The notes beneath the pieces were generated by a model, which saw only the letters and a program-made list of their open reading frames with translations, was not told the DNA's origin and did no database searches. This document shows positions 24,344 to 38,800 of a DNA stretch of 64,000 nucleotides, one piece after another (positions within the stretch are counted from its first letter, which is position 1; the number at the start of each line of letters is the position of its first letter). Origin of the DNA: Protonemura montana (lineage: Eukaryota > Arthropoda > Insecta > Plecoptera > Nemouridae); NCBI GenBank assembly GCA_947568835.1, contig OX387605.1, positions 14,202,418 through 14,266,417 on the forward strand, given 5' to 3'. A program made the translations under genes and the position numbers.

Positions 24344-25946
24344 CGGCTTCATCAATGTGGCGACTTTGCGACCAAAGCTAGTGGAAGGTATTTGGTACAA
24401 ATAATTAAATAAACTCACCAAAGTCAAGAGGATAGTATATGGACGTGGATTTTGGTTCACTGTTCTCAAAAAAGTACACGCTATAAAATTTGATGGCACA
24501 AGAAAGTTAGATTCGTGTGGTCCAAACAATCACATATTCATGCGTTTGCCAGTGCAGTAGGGGTGATTCTGGAGCGTTAATGAACGAATATTATTGATGG
24601 TGGTGGAAAGCACCGAAGCGAGGGTGCAAACATCGTTTATGCATTACTCAACTAAGTCAACTTAATAACCAGTGTGTTGATAGGGTATAGTGCTGATAGG
24701 CGTTCTACATGGTACCTAAACAATAGGAAGGAAAATGTAATACTGCGCCTGAAAGCAAGGGTTCAATACTGTAGTTATTACGAAATTCGGCAAGAAAATG
24801 TCACTGTAAACTGTTACTGTCACTGTATTTGCATTTTCATCGACGTTAAGTTAAAAAAAATTGTAATTTTTCTTAGTTCGGGAGAACACTGCATTTTGTG
24901 TTCACAGACGGATTGTTTTGGTCAAGAAATCCTTAAAGTCGGATCTGTAACTATAAAAATACTATCAGCACCCCCCAGCAATTACTTTTACAGTTTAACA
25001 TCTAAGAAGGTTTAGATACCAAAGTCTAGACGAATAAAACGACTTGGTAATCGGAAGCCACTACTTGCAGGACAATTTCTTCCATTCCTTGTCTTTCTTT
25101 TTTCTGGTTTTGTACGAAAACGGAAAAATGCATGTACTATAGAGTTTAGTTTCTAATTTAGATAAGACTGGTGGAATCCAATTCATTTGTATGCAAATGG
25201 TCGACAGAAGATATAGTTCAGTAAACGTTATACGAACAAGTTCGTAGACCACAGTTTTCTCATAGAGCCACAACGCTCCTTTACAGCGACTCTCGTGGTG
25301 GCGCGGAGCTGAGAAACTCGCGATTTATCGCCAGGAATTAGTTTCATGAAGCAACGAATAATTATTGTATGCATATCAAAAGTATGCATCGCAAATCTGC
25401 GGCAGCACTTTAGTTGATTGCATAAGACGCGGTATACGCCGCTAACTTTCTGGTTGTTCAGCGTGAACATCAATTTCGCGAGTGTCACCGATGTCAATTA
25501 CAGACAAAAACGGATGCAAAAACACAATAGGCAATTAAGAACACACGAGGCAATAACAATTAGCGAGTAACCAAATTAGTAACAACGTGTGAAGGAGCTA
25601 AATCGATTGAATCTTAAGAATTCGGCGCTGAAAAGGATGTAAACAGGGCGACCAATTTGAAAGATAACACTTCCGCAGAAGCCATGCTTGATCTTAGACT
25701 AGAGATGCGAATCGAGAGAACGGATTGTCATCTCGATGGCTCTTTGATGCTGCGGCCACCAAGTTGGAATTAAGATGCAGACGACGGCGTTGTGGTGACG
25801 ACGGCCGTTTTAGGAACAAGGGGTTGTTCATGTCCCATACTGTTCGAGAAAGCGCTCCAAATGGACTCAAGTTTACATGTTCGATGTTCGATGACTCTGA
25901 ACAATGTCTTTCTAGGTCTGGCGTTTTTTTTCACATTTATTTTGGG

Positions 25947-25998
25947 ACTGTAATAATATTAATATAATAATATATTAATATAATATTGATATAATAAG
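25947..25998. repeat. AT-rich palindromic repeat
   Basis: The stretch alternates TAATATTAATATAATAATAT-type words that are largely self-complementary, followed to about 26095 by looser CTAATATC/ATATCAT repeats. It is a low-complexity sequence. Confidence 0.7.
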
Positions 25999-26116
25999 CA
26001 ATAATGTTCTAATATGATTTTACTCGAAATGGGCAGAGCTAGTTATTAGGACATTCTAATATCTAATATCATCTTATATCATATTCTATATCATCTAAAA
26101 AAATTCCAATTTAACC

Positions 26117-26138
26117 AAAAAAAAAAAAAAAAAAAAAA
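26117..26138 (+). repeat. Poly(A) run, 22 bases
   Basis: An uninterrupted run of A that is not clearly attached to a retroposed sequence on its left, so it may be a simple homopolymer rather than a retroposon tail. Confidence 0.9.
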
Positions 26139-29100
26139 TTGAATACCTAATAATTGTTTTGATTGATGTAGGTAAAGATTTTCATTTTTGATTGTTTCGC
26201 TCCTACTTCAAAAATAGGTCAAGGTCCAAGGGATAGAATTAGCAAAACGAGCAAAATTGAACACAAAAATGTAATCCAAACCATGCTGAAAATTTAATTT
26301 CACTCCCAGTTTTTTTTAACTAGTGGACTTTTCTTTTAATAAGCTCTTCTCCATTATTATCATCGTCATTATTATCAATTATTATCGTTTTATTATCCAC
26401 TCGTATGCGTTTAATTGAACGTGAAGTCCGTAGTCCGTTGCCAGTAGCACTTAAAACAAATAGGAAGTACTTACGTGATAAATAAACTCATCCGTTTATG
26501 AACCAATATTGCAAATAGTATGAAAGTAGTCGGGTTTTACTGTGGCGTTGAGACGAAGTCGTGGGTATTAGGGACGGCGTCCGACGTCGCGACGCCGACG
26601 TCGGAGATGCGGTGAGCCAAGTGCCCTCATTGGTTAGCTCGCCATTGCAGTCGCTTGTTTAGTGGCTCATTAATTGGTCGCAGACTTCTTTAATTTGGTG
26701 CAGATAAGGTGTTTTTGAATACTTAATGTACAGCTTGACGGTATATTACCCGTTCATTTTTATGCATAAACATTCAAAAAGCAATATTTTTCGTAATGGC
26801 TAGGCTAGATCTTGGAAGAATATTGTTTTCTAGAATTGATCTGTTTTTACATATTGTCCGCAAGATATAATGTACATGTTGATGAAGAATTAAACTGCTG
26901 TATTCCAACAAAACTAATTTCAAACATGAATTCTTAGGAAAATCAACTTACTTTTCCCAATGCTTTGTGTTTCTTTAATACCGTTTTTTTTCTTCAAATG
27001 CGAACTGATTTGACTGATAAAAAAGAACGGTTTAATGACGTAGTACTGTTTTGACAACTGACCCTGCAGCACTGGTCTAATGGTGTCGGTGAATGAGTGG
27101 ATGATGATGAGGATGATGATGAACGTAACCTAGCAATATTCCTGCAATATTCTACAATACGCGACACGACTCAAGGTAAAGAGGTAAAACCAAAATCTCC
27201 AGAATTCACGCTCACTAAAATAAAAGGGTGCTAAGGGTTAAGGAAGTTGCACGTACGCAATTTACACAATCCGAGGACACACACACACACCAAAAGTGCG
27301 TTAAAATTAATTACGTTACAGTCCTTAAGTCCTATCGCAACCGTCACAACTTTTTCATACACTTTAGCAGGGGGGCTCTCAGATAGAAAGAACACATGAA
27401 AAAAACGCAAGCCATAAATTTCCGGCCCATGCAAGAAGAAAAAAATCGCTGTAGAGGGAGAACTGCTAGTTTATTAAAGAGAAATGGCATCTTTGATTGG
27501 GTCTGTCTTGGTATCATACAGCGTAAGCGAGTCCTTATCGGAAGGTGAGGACGCCGTTATCCGGGCGCCGCGCAAAGGGGACGCCGACGTCGACGTCGCG
27601 TTGGGCAAATGCCAGCGAAGAGGTAAATGTAGCTTGGGGAAATTGTTAAAGAACGATCGCGCCTCGAGTTTCCCCGTACGCCTTCATTCGCCCACAACCG
27701 CTTAGGTCCGATTAGCGACTTTTCCGTATTGAATTATAAATAGTAGCGTCTCTTCGCACTGTGGCGGGAAACGCGCGCCCTTGCAACACGTTGTGGAAGA
27801 AATTGATCGGAAAAGACATAAACCGCACCACGCACGCTGCTGGGAAAACGTAGGAAAAGCGTCCTGCCGAGGAAAGGTTTAGTGCAATGGGGCAATGGGT
27901 GTTCAATCGTTTAAAACACCCGCCGTTAGACGGTTAAAACGTGAACGAACCGGTTAATTTTAAGCATATTGATAGCTTAGCTGGTGGAGTTAATTAGATG
28001 TGTTTAAAGAGCATACTAATTATTAATTATACACGGATGCTATAAATTTTAACTACCTACAAAGAGCATATGAATATTTTCAGGTCGATTGGTTAAATAT
28101 TTTACATTCCCAAACCTCTGTTTTGCTAGTGAAAAGACAGCTGGTTCCAAATTGTTCTTAAATATCCGATGTTATAACCCAGCGTGCTAATGAAGGAATT
28201 GAAATGTATTTTCAGAAGCATAAAAGAGGAGCCTACAATAATTTTCGGATTTTGGCAACCGATCTGCGTCTAAATAGTGAAAGCGATCGAATAATTTGTT
28301 GCCTTTCTTCAGAATCATCGAGGTTCGATCTGGGAGGGGGGTTCCCGCTCCCAGATCATAATGTGTTTAATGGCTCATGCCGGCTTTCATGCCTGGTGCA
28401 GACGAAGACGTCGTCCTTCTTACGATATGGGTGCATGGCAAAATACGAGCCCGTCGAACAGGCCCTTCCGTCGACGACAGCAGGAACCTTTTCTTGTCGC
28501 TAGACCCTGAGCTTTGAGTCTCCGTTAGAAGGGTGTACAGTATAAATCTTTCAGTTCTGAACATACTCACATGCATACACACACGCGAAAAACTTAATCA
28601 CCACACTGCTTGTGAAAGGTATAGAGCGTTTAAAAATCTATTTAGTTTTCTAAAAGGAAACCTAGACAATAGAGGGTTAAAAAACTTTCAACTGCCGGGG
28701 CTGAACAAAGGGGAAACAGGGACCTCTTGAAAATGAAAATACTTTGGGGTTTGACACTCTCCTCTATATCGCATGGCGACAATGCTTAAGAGTGGAAACG
28801 TTTTTCGTGTAAAGTACCATTCGAATTTCGAATACGTGTGCGGATCATTTTTTGGTGGATTTGTCCTGTTGTCATAGAGAAGCGTCCGTCTTCGTAAATG
28901 TGGGAAATAAAAGAAATGGATTGACAATATTATTGTATGTTTTCGATGCGTAGCGTATCACTTTGGTTGGTCTTAGTACATTCTTTCTCTGAAATTAGTT
29001 TTTTTTTCACCCAGTGTCCTTACGACCCTGGCAAAAAAATATATATTCATTCAAGCTAAATAAAGGACTGTCTTATTACAACGCATCGGGATGGAGATGT

Positions 29101-32078
29101 GTGTTACGAGAGAGTCGTTCAGAGTCTCCATGCACTGTACTGTTGACCAATACGAAATGTGTTTTTCAAAACAGTTAAAGTTGGAAACCACACAAGTCTG
29201 ACCTACGGTTTTCGCACAGTCTGAATAATAATCAAACAGGCTAAAGTATAAGTGAAGGTACGATTGATGAGAAGAAAGATAAGATTATGTAAATAAAAGA
29301 CTTCGACATTTTGTCTGTATGACGATTTTTCTTTGATTTTGATTTCAGTTTCAGTATGGCACATTGGATTTGGAATACAGACGAATGCAGTTACAGCCAA
29401 AAATAGTTAAGATTTTATTCACACTCTAATAACCAACTAATTTTCGGACCGTAAATTTGCGTTTTGTAGTTAACAAGTGAAAGCAAAGCTTTTGAGATTT
29501 TTGGTCTAGCTCACCGAGGAAAATAATTACATGTAAGTAGAATACACGACGCGCACCATCGAGCTTACCAAACAGGGTAGCAGGGCTCTCTGTCAACGTT
29601 AGCAACTACCCCATGGCTGGACGTCGGTCTGCGGTCGGTGTCGGCATCCACGGCGTCGGCGTCGCCACGCTCGACGCCGCACGCGAAGGCCGAGGCGCCG
29701 ATTATCGCAGACATTACGCGGCCCTAATGAGTTCATACAATAATCTTCATTAACGCCCGACCCAAGTTTGTCACACGACGAGACGGCGAATGTGTTTTGG
29801 GTCCATGTAAGCAAGCAACTTATACCAAGTTTAAGTTTTCTCTGACAATGAATTATCTTTACAGACATTTCGTAGGCAAAGTCACTTGAAAATTTTGAGA
29901 TAGTAGCTCGTTATTTTGCAGGATGTTTTTACGCGTTAATTAGTAACGGTATTGCATACCTCCAAGTACTTATTTTTCCCTTCCGAGACGTGACATGAAT
30001 GAAAAGAAAAACATATTTATAAATCGGGCCATTTTTCAATTTTACAGGAACTAAGACATTAATTAAAAATTCTCCTCGCATATCATTCTAACGGCCCTGA
30101 AATCGAACTAGGCGCAATTTCCATTAAAAGAGCGAGTCCTCGTCCGCGGGTCCCGAGTTCGAGACCCAGGTGCCTAAGCCCCTACACCCGACGATACTGA
30201 CACGCCGGGACTTGGCGCAGAATTTATAGCGTCTCAATGCGCGTTATTAGTATCGAGTGATACCCGAATGTGAGACGCTTGGATCGAGCATCGCGACGCT
30301 CCTGGGAATAACGGCGTCGCGGGCGTTGTGAGCACCGGTGCAACGGCGAGCACTGCTTACCAGCGACGAATCGCCAATTAATTTTCTCTTCAGATGGGCG
30401 ACAAGAATGCTGTTCTCATTTGTCTAATTGAAATCTTAGATTGCAGATATCATTCCTTTGTCACATTATTATTTGGTGTCATACATCTTTGCAAGACCGA
30501 TGTGAAAGTTCTATTGATCGTATATTCAACATAATCTCGACAATCGATCAAAATGTCTGATACTGTTCCTGAAAAATAACTGAGAAAGATGCTTCTTTGT
30601 GGCAGTGCCATGAGCAAAAACAGCCTATATCTGTCCAGAACAATAACAAGTACCTACCATTATTGTCATTCTAATTTTGTGTCACTACTGAATCTACGCT
30701 GACAAAATTTAAACTTAATTCGGTTTTAGGTATCACCTCAGGAGGCTCGATCGATTCGCCGTGGTAATTCAATCCGGTATTAATTTTTTTCTGATCTCTT
30801 CAAATTTATCGTATACTCAGCATTATTCCGACCACACCCCTTTTACTCACACAGAGGTTTTATAATATTCTCTTTCAACATTTCATAGTAAGTAATAACC
30901 CAAAGATTTTTTTTCTCGAGCGGCCGATTGTTCTCGCGCGGCTTTCGAGTTTGACTTAAGCTAGCGCTCTCGGATTTCTCGGCTTAGTCCGTCAGCCAGC
31001 CTCCACTTTTCGAGGGCTGCAGAAGATTTTAATAAGTTAACTCCTCGACGCCTGGCACAACTCATAAGTATCTCTCCCGTCGACAGCTGCAAGTCGACGA
31101 CTCTGGCGACGCTGACGCCGACGCCGACGACTCCGCGACGACGCAAATTGGAAGCCGCTGCAACATCCACGTCTAGCGAATTGCGAAGAGCTTAACACAC
31201 AACTTTTCAAACAAGTTTTTTAGGTTTCCTATGCAAAGATTTCGCCTTTATCTTCTCTACATTTCCACATCATCACTGGCGAGAATGTGGTTAGCTTTCA
31301 GTTTGTTATTCCGTTTGTCTAGAGCTTCTAACCGTACTTCTCGATTTTTCGTCCCCTTCTGTTATGCCATCTTTTATTCGGGGCTTTCTTTGTGCCTGCT
31401 GAAAGCTTCGATGATATGCCATTCCGATATCACATTCATCGAAACACACTTGTTATTTATTTATCTGTGTTGTCCAAATAGCAGGTTTTTAGGCTAGCAA
31501 GTAAACCGCGAGTAGCTCAAGATAAACTGGCAAATGCATGACAAACTGGCAAACGGCAGCAAAAAGATCGTATTTGCCTAATGAATAATTAACCACGAGG
31601 AGATTAATATAGCAACAAGACCAAATTTACCTAAACGTGTACTGAGCGCTACTAAAAACCATCCCTTCGCGCGGCTTTGTTTTTCCACGAGCTCGCTCCA
31701 TGAAATACACCCCACAGATGTTGATTCAAAATACATAAGGTCATAGTTGACGGTGGAAAATCACCCAGAACGCTCCCCAATCTTCCACATATATACGTAG
31801 CTGCTCGGACACCCAGAACCGAGATTCAGGCGTCCCTCGCTAGCGTGTTTTCCCTCACGTGTTCCTTGTTTTCCCGCCTCCGGGCCGCCGCCTCCACCGC
31901 CGACGCCATGTCCATCCAGCGATTCCATGCTAAACATCCATGGGACGGCGACGGGATCTTATTGGGAACGTGGCCAGCATATCCACGCCGGTTGCACTCT
32001 CGTGGATACTCGAGACACAATAACGCCGCGAGCGATCTCCATCAGGCCTTCTCCTCGCACTCGAAATGATCCACTTTG

Positions 32079-32097
32079 CCCCCCCCCCCCCCCCCCC
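32079..32097 (+). repeat. Poly(C) run, 19 bases
   Basis: A pure C run flanked by ACTTTG and TCCTTGG. The minus strand is poly(G), which can form G-quadruplexes. Length in an assembly is often unreliable. Confidence 0.9.
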
Positions 32098-33697
32098 TCC
32101 TTGGCCACCCTCCTCCGTGCACGCCCGACGAATCGGATTGGGGGTGAGACACCAAGGGATTGTTATCAAACAGAGAATCGTATCTTTTGATACGGGGCAT
32201 GACTATGCATTGATGGAATACACACGAGAACCTAACGTCAAATCTAATAACCCATTGTGACATGTCATTGGAGCTAAAAGAAGGCAGAGTCTTATTTTAC
32301 CCCGCGGTCCTGTTTTGATGTTTGCACCCCCTGTTGCCTTGACAATCGAAGCTTTAGTTAATGAACCCGGCAAAGTAAACCGTCGCGGATAAGTAGGTAC
32401 GCGGGCCAAATAACGAGTGAGGTGGCGTCTAAGATAGTGATCTCAAACACCCTCGAACCGCCCGAGGAGCGCAATATAGCAGATTGTTAGCGGCACGTCG
32501 GGACTACTGTCTGAATGCAATACCGTGCGAATTTCCCAGAAAGCCCAGAAGGGAACCTAAATTGCTCTAGGCGAACTCAAATATAATATCATTTACCGAA
32601 ATTTTGATTGTTAAATGACTTTTTTCCAACGACATTAAGTATCATCACGAAAAACTCTATTATGGCTCGTTCTGGATAGCCTAGAAATACAAGAGGGATA
32701 TTTAATTTTGGTATCTCACCCCCACTTGCTCATTTTCTTATTCCTCGTCGCTCTGTCTCTCTTGCTCTAATCGCGGCTAATCGCTTTCAGCAGTAGTAAC
32801 ACCACAACTCAACATTAACTTGCTTTAACTCAAAGCGTTGCCAGAAACACCAAAGATTTTCGAGCGCGGCGCCGGCAAATAATCTCTTGGCATTCCAGTT
32901 TCAGCGAGCGGTCTCGCTAAGAAAATGTAATTTGTGTCAATTCTGGTTGCTTTTAACGCGGAGATGCGTCGTCATTTGTAGTTACCATGCCGAGTGCGCT
33001 ATCAAGATGATGCATTTGCCTCGCGAGACGAATTTCACGTTTCGTCTCCATTTTTAATTTACTCTAAACTTTTTTACGTTATTTCAGACGATTCTGGAGC
33101 GTATCTTCAAATTCTAAATAGCTAGACTTCTAGAAATTGCTGTTGCACATGCAAGCTAATTTTGCGCTTGCATTTACTATAGCAACTCCATTGCTCAATG
33201 CTAAGCTCCCTCTTATTCCACAAGACGGCGACAAAAAGTAGACGTAAAATGCATTTGCAATAAACCAGCGAACATTGTTCATGTTTTTAATTCACTACAT
33301 TCCCAACCATTACACGTTTCATGTAATCTTGCATTTTATTTCTTCTGCCTCCCATAAAAACTTCTCTCTATCTATTGTATAGTATTTCATTAAACTAAAG
33401 ACAACTCCAAGCAAAGATAAAAATATCTTTCCGTATTAAATTCTTTCGCAAAAAAAAAATTAAAAGCTTATTGGTAATAAGATGAGTAAACTCAAACTAC
33501 GAATTTAGTTCGAAACATATCCAAAAAATGGCGAAAATTTATTATTCACGATCACATGATTGAAATTTAAATCCATGTCCTTATTTCGGCATGTTAAGCA
33601 TGACGTTCACGCTTTGGCATATAGCCTCGTTCTGCCAGGGCTTCATAAATGGTAACTTTAACTCACTTACGTACCCCGGTGACGGAAAACTGAGCGA

Positions 33698-33744
33698 ACC
33701 ACCACCACCTCCTCCTCCTCCACCACCACCACCACCACCACCAC
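33698..33744 (+). repeat. CCA/CCT trinucleotide microsatellite
   Basis: About 15 consecutive CCA or CCT triplets lie here. The frame reads as a poly-proline run in a 90-codon open frame (33591-33863), but nothing around it looks like a protein. Confidence 0.9.
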
Positions 33745-35550
33745 ATCAACCATTGAATCACATTGCTAGAAATACGCTAAGAAATAAACAACCACAACAA
33801 AACTTCCTCTACATATTATTCAATTATCATTCTTGTAGTAACATTGACTTTTATTCGATTTAATATTATTACATTTTGTAATAAGGTTCACATGGGATGC
33901 TGTCAACAATATTTTGTCGTTATGTATTTCATTATCATTTAGTTATAGGCATATCATTTATACAGAAGTACTTGTTCTTAAAGTGATAACACGGCATATG
34001 CTTATTGTATTGTTGTTTGACATGCGTTTTTATGCTATAGGGCAACATGTTTTTGGAGAGGGTGGCGATAGCTTATGCGAAGAGGATGGAAGAGAGGAGA
34101 GAAGACATAGGATCAAGATAAATGAGTGGCTTTGCCAGTAACTTGACCAATCACTGATCGAATATTTCTGGCCTATTTGTGAATGAGTAAAAGTCAGTAT
34201 GGTTTCCTTATTTTGGACTCAAATTAGAATGGATTCGAATCGGTTTGGTACTTGTTAACAAAAAAATAAGATTCAGAATAAATTGGTCAAGCAGTGGAGT
34301 CAGCCAACGGAATTAGATATAGACATTGAAGGCATATTTTTTGTTCCAAATTGAGGGTAAAATACTGAATTTGGGATTGTTGCTCCTCACGTGTGCAAAC
34401 GAACGACCCTGTTTTAAAATGTATAGATGTCGTTCTGGAGTATATCAGCAATTTCATATCAAGCTAAAATATGTGTCTTTCTTTACAAAAAAAAAAAACA
34501 AGTATATTAATAACCAAATTTAGTAAAACACTTTGTGACATACGGCTAAAGTTTACACTGAAAGCAAGTAAAACGAGTAGTTTGCATTTTCTTTGCGTCG
34601 TCGTCGGCAATTTAACGCCGGGGTCGACCACTCTACGCGCACGGAGACGGTTTCCGCATCCGGCAATCAAATCATCATGCAGGCGCGCTATTCACCAGAG
34701 AGCGTAGAGGAGTGAGTATTTACAATAAATCTGATAAAATCTCTTCCTAACATTGTACATTGAAAATAAGGCAACACTCAACATGGTCGTCGGATCTCGA
34801 ATCGCGAAGTCGTCGACGATCGTACTTTGTCCCAAACAGATGTGGAATTTGATTATTGTCACTACACAATGTCTTTGTCCGACTAGAGCTCGGTTCTGCC
34901 AAACAGAGCATGGGTTCTTATGTCGGGTTCAAAGCCACAACAGTTTTATCAGCTAACTTATCATGCGTTTTTTTTCGTTTTTTTTTGTATTTACATGACC
35001 AAGAACTGCATTTTCATTTTATCGTGCAGCAATTCAATCGGTCAAATCGTTCAACGTCGTTGACCAGCGCTTAGATCAATCTTCTTTCTTGCGATCCGTA
35101 GGCCTAGACATCAGAAACTGCTGGCAAACGATTTCGTTAAGCTGAATTTCTTTTGGAATAACACATTATGCACGAAGAGAAACAAAATAGTGTCCTTCGC
35201 CGATAACTTTGCCTCTTCATTTTGAACACCCTCTTCCTTAAACTCTTGCCAACCCCTTTCCAGTACTTATTATTTTATAATATAAACAGTTTCCATTTTC
35301 ATAAAGGTTAGAGCTATATTCATTTACCTAAATCTCAACACATAGCACAAGATTTCCACGTCAGTCTCTTTGATAATATTAACCGTCTGCTTAGGTACAT
35401 AACATAACCACTAACGAGCGGCGACGTCAACCTACATAGTCGTCGCCAGCACTGATATTTCCATGACGCACCCCCAACACAACACTCCCACATCGCATCG
35501 TTCCACACGCTCGAATTCACTTGACGGCGTACCTCAGCCACCGAACCGAG

Positions 35551-35870
35551 TTACGCCGCCGCGGCCAGTATTAGCGCAACTAGCAGAACGACCCCGCTCA
35601 GCGGGCGTCGTCGCATGCCGGACCCGGCGTCGTTCCGTCCAAGTTTCTTGCCGGCGCCACCAGGCGACTGGTTCTCAACCAGAGTGTTGTGAGTGCCGTG
35701 AAGAGCCGGAGGACCTATGGTTGGAAGCAAGAGATCGACAGTGTTTGATAAATCGTTGTTGTCTTCGCTGGAAGTGCCTCGTTCCTCTTCTGCTGAGCCG
35801 TACTGGTCGACCATCTCCTCGTCGTCGAACGGTGCAGGCGGGAACACGCGGCGTGTGGGACCAGGGATCT
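35551..35870 (-). CDS. DIP-family last coding exon: linker and GPI signal
   Basis: The exon follows the previous one in phase as (E)IPGPTRRVFPPAPFDDEE, an insect-typical post-Ig3 linker, then an acidic, Ser/Asn-rich stretch. It ends with RRRPLSGVVLLVALILAAAA directly before TAA. A basic patch followed by about 17 hydrophobic residues at the very C-terminus, with small residues (NDAGSG) before it, is a GPI-attachment signal, as reported for DIPs. The opposite strand is open for nearly 200 codons, which is a shadow. Confidence 0.92.
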
Positions 35871-38800
35871 CTGTCAACATTACAGTCGACGTGGTCGGTG
35901 ATGAGAGTTATTTGCAGGGTGATTGTGACGATGGATTTGCACATGCTGCAAGATGATGCGTTACGGTGGTGCTCTATTCTACAATCTTTTCTGCTGGCCA
36001 CGAGAAAGATCTACAAAAACTTTGTTGAAAAACTGCAACTAGCTTGAATGAAGCGCCTGCAAAAAATATCGTGGAAACCAAAGAGAACGACAAGCAGAAC
36101 TCGGGGACCTAGGACAAAAAGGAAGCAGTCTGGTTCTATCACAACTAAAATTGAATTTTATTACAGAAGCTCTTGATACGCAAGCGCCTGAAAGCATGAT
36201 CGTGCAGATTTAATTAAAAGTAACATTGTTTTAGGGTGTTTCACGCAGATGCTCTGTTTTGAAGAGTGTATCGGCTCAAAAAAGGGTCTGGTTTCTCGAC
36301 GTTTTGACAGGACGTATCTAACCAAAACGTCGAGAAATCAGGCCTTTTTTAGGGCCAACATACTCTTCAAAACATCGCTGAAACACATGAAAATATCCAA
36401 CCGCGGCTCTGAAAAGCACCATTTAACCAAAAATAACGTTCTCTTATACTTTAAGATCAAGAGAGAATAGAGAGACGCAAGCACAAAAAGAAATACAACA
36501 TGGACACTAACGGATGCGAAGATTAATTCCATAACTACGATTTGCCACAAAATTCAAGAAATTTACTTCAAACTAAGACTCGTTAGCTATGAAAATACAA
36601 TTGCTCATCTAGAAGCGACCACGAAACACGATGTCGCCAATGCCCAAGCGTTAAAAATAATTTGACAAAACAATGCCATAAAATCGCCATATGACACAGC
36701 CAGCACCTTTGATTTACATGCGATGAGTTGAGCATGCAACATAAGACAATGGAGTGACCACTCACCATACAGTCTAATGTTCGACTCGACCTCTCCGAGC
36801 GAATTCTTCGCGATACACCGATAAGAGCCCACATCTCTGTGATGCAACGACCGTATAACGAGTACCATGCGGACTTCGAACGCCGACTTGCTGAGCAGTT
36901 TCACCTCGTACTTCTCGCTCGAGATCACCATCTCTCCTGAAACCAAACAAGTGGCCTCCTATACCAGTTGGCATTCATTTTGGGGGAGTCACAGGTTGAT
37001 GCAGGTTTTGGCGGTGCATGACGTTGGGGATGGCCTTCAGCTAGCAGCGTCAAAGAGTGATCTTGGAGATGGATGAAGATGGTCGTCAGCTCTACGTAGC
37101 TATGCCAACGATTTGCGCTGGGAGCGGCGAAGGCCGCGGTGAACTAATTATCCAGGGGGATAATCCAGGGGGTTTTTGTTTAATTTTTTGTAAGGACAGA
37201 GATTGCAAGATATCGAAATTCAGTTCATTTGTAGTAGTAATTAAAATTTAAACATAAACCATGCGTAATCTGCGCATTTTCACGAGCAAATTTGTGCTGA
37301 TTAAATGAAAATTGAACGAAACCGAATGACATCTGGACCTGGTAGTGACGTGGTTATTTGCAAAGGAATCGTTTGCTTCTTTTTGTGTTATTGTACTTTT
37401 ACTAGTGTGACGGTTTTGGTTCTCATAATGACACTTATAATAATTCTAGTTTTCGTAATATTAGGGTTAAACGTAGTACATTAGCGTTTTATTAACGTTA
37501 TTATACTAATAAAATGTCCGTGAACGTAGAATTTCTCCACCGTGATAGGTAATTCCTGCCTCCTTCAATTTCAGATTTTAATGAATATTATACGATGTCA
37601 TATCTAATCATCCTTCCCTTAATCCATGAAAAAGGAAGCATTCTTACATTTAATACTCTTGGACAGAAAGTTATGAATAATTCTTCTTCAGTTTCCAACC
37701 CCCGAGTAAAAGAAACCTCTCGCTCACAACCTATCAGACCTCTCACCCACCTCCCTTCAGACACAACGATAGAGCCGAATTGCAAGATGATTTCATGTCC
37801 TATTGTTTCACTCTAAAAGACGGCGAAAAAAAACAGACACTCCTGACATTTATTACCACCGCACATTCTCAAATGGAACGGCTAAAGTGAGTCCATGTGT
37901 GTGTGTTTTTCCGTCCGATCTTGAATATTTTTTGGCAACATCTCGGAAGTTTGTGTGCTCCGAAGTGGAACTGCCGCCACGCTCCCCGACTCCTTATCGG
38001 GTTTGTGCGGTCGTATTTCAATCCGCCGACCTCCGTGGCCAGTGCGATTATATCCGTCTCCCTGAGCCCTCCCCCCCCCCCCATCTCCAATCCCTGCCCA
38101 GCCGGCACCTACCGGCACCGGCACTGGCACCGGATCGCTTTCATTAGGGGTGTTTACGTAGGCGCGAAATTGTGGACAGAGTTCAAACAAACTTGTCGTG
38201 CTTTCGGCAAGAGAATTGACCAGGTTCGACAGAAATAGCGATTGGAAGTGTGTTGTTACTTTTGTTTCTCGACGGAAAAGACGATATCGGAAATGCCACA
38301 TGCAGGTTTCTAGCTCAGGCAAGTATGAAACTTGTAATTTTGTCCAAATAGTTTGCTTAGTAGGTGGCGCTGTGAAATCTGGGTTAGGTGCCAGTCAAAT
38401 CAAATACATCCAGTCCGTTGTTAATATTGTTATAATTGCATGCGAGGGTTAAAGATAGTTTGATTTCACAAAACATAGGAAGGTTAGAGGCATTCAACAA
38501 GAGCGATCCAATTCAACAATAACTCGAAGTGTAACCAACGAGAGGAGCAAAAAAGTGCTAGTACTTTCCGAGCAGAGAATTCACCGAATGCATCGCATTT
38601 TACATTACCTCGCAAATGTGAGCTAGCTCAAATTACTCAGTTCTACATGATTCGCGGCTGCATTTTTCAGATTGTCATCAACGGCCTCACCAAGATTGAA
38701 GTCGCGCAGAAGACGAGATCACCGATCCGGAAAAGCAATCATCATCGGATTACGATCGTCCTCAATCAAACGCGTATAATCAATTTTTGTTTTATCCTCC

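Larger units (their letters stand above)
23833..35550. other. Spacer between RpS2 and the DIP gene 3' end
   Basis: This is about 11.7 kb with no recognised protein gene. It contains the RpS2 5' region at about 24.2 kb, an AT-rich palindromic patch at 25947-25998, a poly(A) run, a poly(C) run, a CCA/CCT microsatellite, and several CpG-rich clusters of GACGTCG/GACGCCG words (about 26575-26605, 27560-27605, 29620-29690, 31085-31145). A TATATA at about 31790 precedes a GC-rich open frame with an ATG at 31908 but no recognisable protein. The 3' UTR of the DIP gene should occupy the right end; no AATAAA close to the stop was identified. Confidence 0.4.

Noticed and set aside
30090..30185. tRNA-derived SINE-like A and B box words (AGGCGCAA and GAGTTCGAGACCC)
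   Set aside because: The B-box match is imperfect, and there is no tail or second copy in the window.
31791..32069. TATATA followed by a GC-rich frame with ATG at 31908
   Set aside because: It resembles a core promoter and first exon, but the encoded peptide is not recognisable, the splice signals are unclear, and both strands are open here because of GC content.
35463..36047. Plus-strand open frame of 194 codons
   Set aside because: It lies opposite the GPI-tail exon of the DIP gene, is open because of that exon's GC-rich codons, and its translation has no recognisable features.
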